Source: Megamerina dolium
Lineage: Eukaryota; Arthropoda; Insecta; Diptera; Megamerinidae
Assembly: GCA_963854835.1 (NCBI GenBank)
Contig: OY978526.1
Span: 32,576,501-32,640,500, forward strand
Length of the DNA: 64,000 bases
Direction: 5' to 3'
The first letter of the stretch is position 1; each line of letters starts with the position of its first letter. The notes below the pieces were generated by a model that saw only the letters and a program-made list of their open reading frames with translations, was not told where the DNA came from and did not search any database. Shown here piece after piece: positions 58,951-64,000 of the stretch. The position numbers were made by a program, and so were the translations under genes.

Positions 58951-59271
58951 TAGTGCGATTAGTCAACACGTATCGGTAGGTAATGGATCAGCTGTTCCGA
59001 TCTATTTCATACAAAAGCCATAAAAGCGATTAGTCAAAACGGATTGGTAGGTAATGTAACGTTGTAATCTGTAGAAATTAGATTTTCAACGGAGCATATG
59101 AGAGTCATTCTCTTTTCTCTCTATCATATTTCTATTTTATACTTAACCTAGCTATCTCTTTCGTACCTATATAGCATATGGACTGAGTTAACCGGGTTGA
59201 CTAATCGCATTCCGTTTTCTACATTACTTTACTTTACTTTCTACTACCTTACGCGTTGACTATTCGCACTA
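58951..59271. mobile_element. Hb-D MITE copy 1
   Basis: 321 bp, left end TAGTGCGATTAGTCAACACG, right end CGCGTTGACTATTCGCACTA, TAA at 58948-58950 and 59272-59274. Non-coding; subterminal GGTAGGTAA / TTACCT repeats are also inverted. Confidence 0.88.
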
Positions 59272-59274
59272 TAA

Positions 59275-61329
59275 TAGTACGATAGTCAACACATATCGGT
59301 AGGTAACGGAGCAGTTGTTCCGATCTATTTCATACAAAAGCCATAAGAATGATTAGTCAAAACGGATTGGTAGGTAACATAACGTGGGAATCTGTAGAAA
59401 TTAGATTTTCTACGGAGCATATGAGAGTCATTATCTACTGTCTATCATATTTCCATTTTATACTAAACCTAGCTATTTCTTTCCTACCTGTATAGCATAG
59501 GGACTGAGCTATCCATGTTGACTAATCGCATTCCGTTTTTATACCCTGCATAATGCAATATGCAAGGTAAATATATTCATTTCGGTCAGATGTTTGTGTC
59601 CACTAGAAGGAATCTCCGGAGATATAGACATATAGGAGATATAGAGATATAGACAGTCCGTCCGTTTGTCTGTCACCTGGCTGGTTCGCACGATAACTTG
59701 AGTAAATATTAAGCTATTTCGACGAAATTTGGCACAAGTAATCTATGATCCAAGGGCACGGAGGGGATTGATATTGGGCATGATCGGTCAATAGCCACGC
59801 GCACACCAAGCATTCAGAGCGACTAACCTCGGGATTTTCAAAATCTTTAACTTGCTATAACTCACATAATATGTGGTATATTGGACATATGGGACAACAA
59901 TATTTGGCACATAAAGTACTACTATATAACCTCACTAAAAGTGGGTGAGCCACGCCTACTTTTTAGCGTAGCTCTCATACAAAGTGTCTGTACTTTTTTT
60001 AAATTGAAACAACTGTAACTTCTACAATCTTCTGTCCATAATATCCATAATTGACACTTACATTAACATGGTAGTCGGAAATAATATGGCAGAAAATCAG
60101 TGTGCCACTCCCACTCCTTTTTGGGTCTCCCATACAAAGTTGCGGAAATTAAAAAAAATGTTACCGGTTATAACTTGCAAACTATTCAGCGTAGAATATT
60201 GAGATTTAAGGTGTGGATTAGTATTGTACGAGCAACTAGGCTCCAGGAAATGGGCGCACTGCGCCCAATATTTATCGTAGCTCCCATACAAATTTTAAAT
60301 TGAAACAGCTGTAAATTCGGCAATATTCTGTCTATAATAACCATAATTGACACTTAAATTAATATCGTAGTCGGAAATAATCTGGCAGAAAATCAGTGTG
60401 CCACGCCCACTCCTTCATGGGTCTCCCATACAAAGTCGAGGGAATTAAACTAAAACTTTTAAGCTCCATAACTTACCATTTAGCGTAGCACAAGGAGACT
60501 TAAGGTATGGATTAGTATTGTACGAGTAACTAGGCTCATAGGAAATGGGCGCGCCACGCCCACTTCTTATTGGGGCTCCCATACAAAGTTGAGGAAATTA
60601 AACAAAAATATTAACCGCCATAACTTACAAACTATTCAGCGTAGAACAACCAGATTGAAGGTTTGGATTAGTATTGTAAGAGCAAATATACCCACAAGAA
60701 ATGGGCCAGCCACGTCCATTGTTTATAGTTGCTCCCATACAGGATGACTGAATTTCTTTTAAATTGAGATAGCTGCAGCTTCTGCAAACTTCTGTCTAGA
60801 ACAATCATAATTAATACTTAGGTTAATATGGTAGTTGTACATAATCTGGCAAAAAATCAACATGCCACGCCGACTTCTTAATGGGGCTACCATACAAAGT
60901 TGCGAAAATTTAAAAAAATTTAAACCGCTATAACTTACGAACTATTCAACGTAGGATATACAAATTTAAGGTGTGGATTAATATTGAAAAATTAATTGGA
61001 TTTACAAGAAAAAGGTAAGCCACGCCAATTTTTTATATAGCTCCCATACTAAGTCTCGGAATTATCTTAAAAACCTCCTTTAAATTATCCCTTTTAGAAC
61101 TCTCATAAAATACAAAGTAATTCGTCAAAGTCAACTATATTGCGGGTGTAAATTAGTAGCATATGCAAAAATTGTTTTTCAAAAAGTGGAAATAAAAGAA
61201 AAACATGGATATTCGAGTAAACTTTTTATATATATATCTACATATGCAGGGTATAATTTGGTCGGCCCCAGCCGACTGTAGGGAGATTTTTTAAATTTCT
61301 GTTACCCTACGTGTTGGCTAACTGCACTA
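59275..61329. mobile_element. Hb-D MITE copy 2, interrupted by a 1.75-kb repeat
   Basis: Left end TAGTACGATAGTCAACACAT, right end GTGTTGGCTAACTGCACTA, TAA at 59272-59274 and 61330-61332. The left TAA is shared with the right duplication of copy 1, so the two sit back to back. The element proper (about 300 bp) is split by the insertion at about 59540-61290. Confidence 0.82.
59540..61290. mobile_element. Non-coding repeat with TATACCCTGCA ends and internal tandem units
   Basis: Starts TATACCCTGCATAATGC; near the right end it has the inverse, GCAGGGTATA (61246-61255), followed by GGTCGGCCCCAGCCGACTG. The interior repeats a diverged unit of about 150-300 bp several times (markers: CCATAATTGACACTTA, GGATTAGTATTGTACGAG, CCACGCCCAC, GCTCCCATACAAAGTTG). 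No ORF of note. Its class is not established; similar TATACCCTGCA / CCACGCCCAC repeats are widespread in flies. Confidence 0.65.
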
Positions 61330-61391
61330 TAATGGTCCAATTAACGAAAAGTAGCGTAAAGTAGTAAAGTCAGCTCACACAACCTGCCTTA

Positions 61392-61755
61392 TAGCCTAGA
61401 CAGACGGCAGCCTAATTCCGGATTACCGGCGCATTTAATCCGAATAAAATAATAACCTAACAGGCGGCAGTATTGTGGATTAACTAAGCGGCTGATTGCT
61501 GTTTTATTAGGTCTGTCCACTTACATTACTATCACTATCAATTTCTGTCATCTATCACTCTCGATATGAGAAAATCTACAAGAAGTACGTGAACTGAAAA
61601 CTAATAGAAACTTGTAAATTGTGCGCAAATTGACCTAATCCTCTTTTATTTTGAGAATTAACTCATAGAGTTTATGCGGATTAGCTGCAGTTAATGCCCG
61701 AGTTAATTCGAATTAACTCGGTAATCCGGAATTAGGCTGCAGTCTGTCTAGGCTA
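61392..61755. mobile_element. Hb-C MITE copy 2 (internally deleted)
   Basis: 364 bp, ends TAGCCTAGACAGACGGCAGC / CTGCAGTCTGTCTAGGCTA, TTA duplications at 61389-61391 and 61756-61758. Lacks a central segment of about 160 bp present in the copy at 56462-56989. Confidence 0.92.
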
Positions 61756-61787
61756 TTATAGTATGTTTACACATACGAGAGTAATTC

Positions 61788-62134
61788 CGTTCGCTACTTT
61801 ACTAGTAAAATTTCCCTATCAACACAATTCAAGATCGTAATAAAAATCCTATCTAAAAATGAGAACAAAATGAAAAAGTACGCGAACGGAAAATTTGTAA
61901 GATTTACTAGTAATTTCCGAACCCCTTCAGTTCTGTCCCTTCCCAGTAAGAACAGTTGTTTTTTCAATGTTAAGAATTCTTACTAGTAGAAATATTACCA
62001 GTAAAAATTTGCAAGAATTATCACAGAGAGGATAATTTGCTCTCTGAATTTACCTTCTTTTACTGGTTTTTAGCGAACACGAACACATTTCCAGTAAGAA
62101 ATAGTAAAATTTGTAATAATTTGTAACAACTATT
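61788..62134. mobile_element. ACTAGTAA-rich inverted-repeat element, copy 1
   Basis: Related along its length to 63172-63531 (CCGTTCGC.TACTTTA.TAGTAAAA, GAGAACAAA.TGAAAAAGTAC, CTTTTACTGGTTTTT). The right terminal repeat is eroded. Contains many ACTAGTAA / TTACTGG motifs. Flanked further out by an inverted 11-mer, GTTTACACATA at 61765-61775 and TATGTGTAAAC at 62835-62845. Confidence 0.6.
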
Positions 62135-62278
62135 ATCATTTTTGATATTATCACTAAAATCTAGTTACGAACAAATAAATTCCCCATAATCCCATATAAA
62201 ATTAGTATCATCATAATCTGGGATTTTGTGCAAATCCCGATAACTTTGTTAGATTTTCCTCTATCTCTAACTCCGTTA

Positions 62279-62802
62279 TAACCTAGACAGACGGCAGCCT
62301 AATTCCGGATTATCGAGTTAATTCGAATTAACTCGGGCATTAACTGCAGCTAATCCGCATAAACTCTATGAGTTAATTCTCAAAATAAAAGAGGATTAGG
62401 TCAATTTGCGCTGGCAACACCGCTAAAAATTGTCTATTGTGAATTTTTCTCCATCCATTTTACAAACCATTAGGTGTGTTCGCTAACAAAAAACTTTCAA
62501 TAACTGTTAACAATTTTCAAGATGAAAAGTGTTGGCGAACAAATAAATCCAGCTGTCAATTACGAACGGTGAATGTCAATTTACAAGTTTCTGATCGTTT
62601 TCAGTTCACGTACTTCTTGTAGATTTTCTCATATCGAGAGTTATGGATGACAGAAATTGATAGTGATAGTAATGTAAGTGGACAGACCTAATAAAACAGC
62701 AATCAGCTGTTTAGTTAATCCGCAATACAGCCGTCAGGTTATCATTTTATTCGGATTAAGTGCGCCGGTAATCCGGAATTAGGCTACCGTCTGTCTAGGC
62801 TA
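62279..62802. mobile_element. Hb-C MITE copy 3, inverted
   Basis: 524 bp, opposite orientation to copies 1 and 2, ends TAACCTAGACAGACGGCAGC / CTACCGTCTGTCTAGGCTA, TTA at 62276-62278 and 62803-62805. Confidence 0.92.
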
Positions 62803-62853
62803 TTAGATTTTCGTAATCTAGTTGTGGTAATTTCTATGTGTAAACTTATTATT

Positions 62854-63171
62854 AGGTCCGTTTTCGTACTTTTCCAGTAAAAATTATCCAGCAAAGAATT
62901 TCTCAGAAATTGACACCATTCGCTCGCAGAGAGAAAAATATACGAAAAAATATCGAGAACGCAAAACCAGCAGAAACCTGCAAGTTTCACGAACAGCTGA
63001 TATTCCACTAAGTAAATTGCAATTGTTCGTTTAATTGTTGTTTGCAAGTTTCTACAAGTACAAATTTATCCAGCAAAATTTTGAAGTTTCCCCTTAAACC
63101 GAAATGTCATTTTGCTCTCTCAACTTCCTCTACTTTGCTGGTTTTTGCAGTACGAGAACGCAAAAACTGTA
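62854..63171. mobile_element. TAGGTCCGTT element, diverged copy
   Basis: Starts TAGGTCCGTTTTCGTACTTT and has inverse-like sequence at the other end (CAGTACGAGAACG). Shares the CAGTAAAAAT/CCAGCAAAG style of interior with its neighbours. Boundaries approximate. Confidence 0.45.
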
Positions 63172-63531
63172 GGTCCGTTCGCATACTTTATTAGTAAAAC
63201 TTCTCTATCAACACGATTCAAGAGCGTAAGAAAAATCTTCTCTAAAAATGAGAACAAAGTGAAAAAGTACGCTAACGGAAAATTTGTAAGATTTACTAGT
63301 AATTTCAAACCCCTTCAGTTCTGACACTTGCTAGTAAGAACAGCTGTTTTTTCTATGTTACGAATTATTACTAGTAAAAATATTACCAGTAAAAATTTGC
63401 AAGAATTATCACAGAGAGGAAATAATTTGCTCTCTCAATTTCCCCACTTTTACTGGTTTTTGGCGTACGTGAACACATTTCCAGTAAAAAATAGTAAAAT
63501 TTGTTAAAACTGTTACGTAGCGAACGGACCT
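63172..63531. mobile_element. ACTAGTAA-rich inverted-repeat element, copy 2
   Basis: 360 bp with clear terminal repeats TAGGTCCGTTCGC / GCGAACGGACCTA. Non-coding. No convincing target duplication, so its superfamily is undetermined. Confidence 0.75.
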
Positions 63532-64000
63532 ATTGTGTATCGTATACAATGTTGCCAGATTTTTTTTTCAAAAAACTGTGAAACTGACAAAAAAAAACTG
63601 TATTTTGAACCAAAAAACTGTAACCTTCAAAAACCAGATTTTTGTAAAATAACGTTTCTTTTTTTAATTTTATTAAAAAAATCAACACAAAACAATTCAT
63701 TTTGAATGGTGAGTGGCGGAGAATGTACCGGGTTTGCTTCGTTTTCAGTACTCCCTTGTCGTTTTCTACTACCTAAATTATAAAATTTGACATAAAAATT
63801 CGGATTCCATTTACTCTTAGATTTCTTACCACTTTTTGTTCAAAACTTGTCCATTTTTAACGGAAAAAAGATCAAACAGCCACCAACGTACAGAAAACTT
63901 CTTCTTCTTCACTCAGAAAACAATAGCAATACACAAATGACAAACAAATTGCCGTATCGAAGCATGGTTGCAATTTAATCACAGGGTCCCCGTGAGCTTT
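63532..64000. other. Right-end flank, nothing recognised
   Basis: AT-rich, with runs of A and T around CAAAAAACTG motifs. No gene or known repeat. Confidence 0.4.

Overview
The window looks like a piece of an AT-rich higher-fly (brachyceran dipteran) nuclear genome, most likely a tephritid-type fruit fly. The reasons are the short GT-AG introns, the fly-like Rpn2, an ABCC transporter array beside Rpn2 (in Drosophila, from memory, Rpn2 is CG11888 and the ABCC genes CG11897/CG11898 carry neighbouring numbers), and a heavy load of small transposons. The species cannot be fixed from the sequence alone. No bacterial, organellar, CRISPR or rRNA sequence was seen.

Layout: 1-5.5 kb is mostly AT-rich non-coding sequence with one tRNA-derived SINE, one diverged tandem duplication and one unrecognised small ORF. 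5.6-14.4 kb (+) holds a six-exon gene for a single-pass membrane protein with two six-cysteine EB-like modules and two alternative terminal exons. 14.4-23.8 kb is non-coding apart from inverted-repeat elements. 23.8-39.1 kb (-) holds two tandem full-type ABCC transporters (MRP4 / lethal(2)03659-like) whose recovered exons have matching splice phases; the first, N-terminal exon of each was not found. 40.7-49.5 kb is a transposon island: a Harbinger-type MITE, two inverted SINEs, an LTR retrotransposon with indistinguishable LTRs whose one open frame joins Gag directly to integrase, and a Tc1-like element with long IR/DR ends inserted in a TA microsatellite. 49.9-53.1 kb (+) is Rpn2, with all exons resolved. 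53.6-54.7 kb (-), convergent to it, is a four-exon Ska1-like kinetochore gene. 55.3-63.5 kb is a nest of non-autonomous DNA transposons.

The strongest structural story is the transposon biology. At least four unrelated MITE families (called Hb-A to Hb-D here) are all flanked by 3-bp TTA/TAA duplications, as in PIF/Harbinger elements. They are nested in one another, and uninterrupted copies elsewhere in the same window act as natural empty sites. A fragment of a PIF/Harbinger-like nuclease lies beside the nest. The Gag-integrase LTR element lacks protease, reverse transcriptase and RNase H but keeps an intact integrase triad, a primer-binding site, a polypurine tract and both LTRs, which suggests recent mobilisation by enzymes supplied in trans.

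The host genes do not form one pathway. The membrane protein, the transporters, the proteasome base subunit and the spindle protein are separate functions. All splice junctions given were read by eye from the sequence. They are supported by reading-frame sums that come out as whole codons and, for the two ABCC genes, by agreement between the paralogues.
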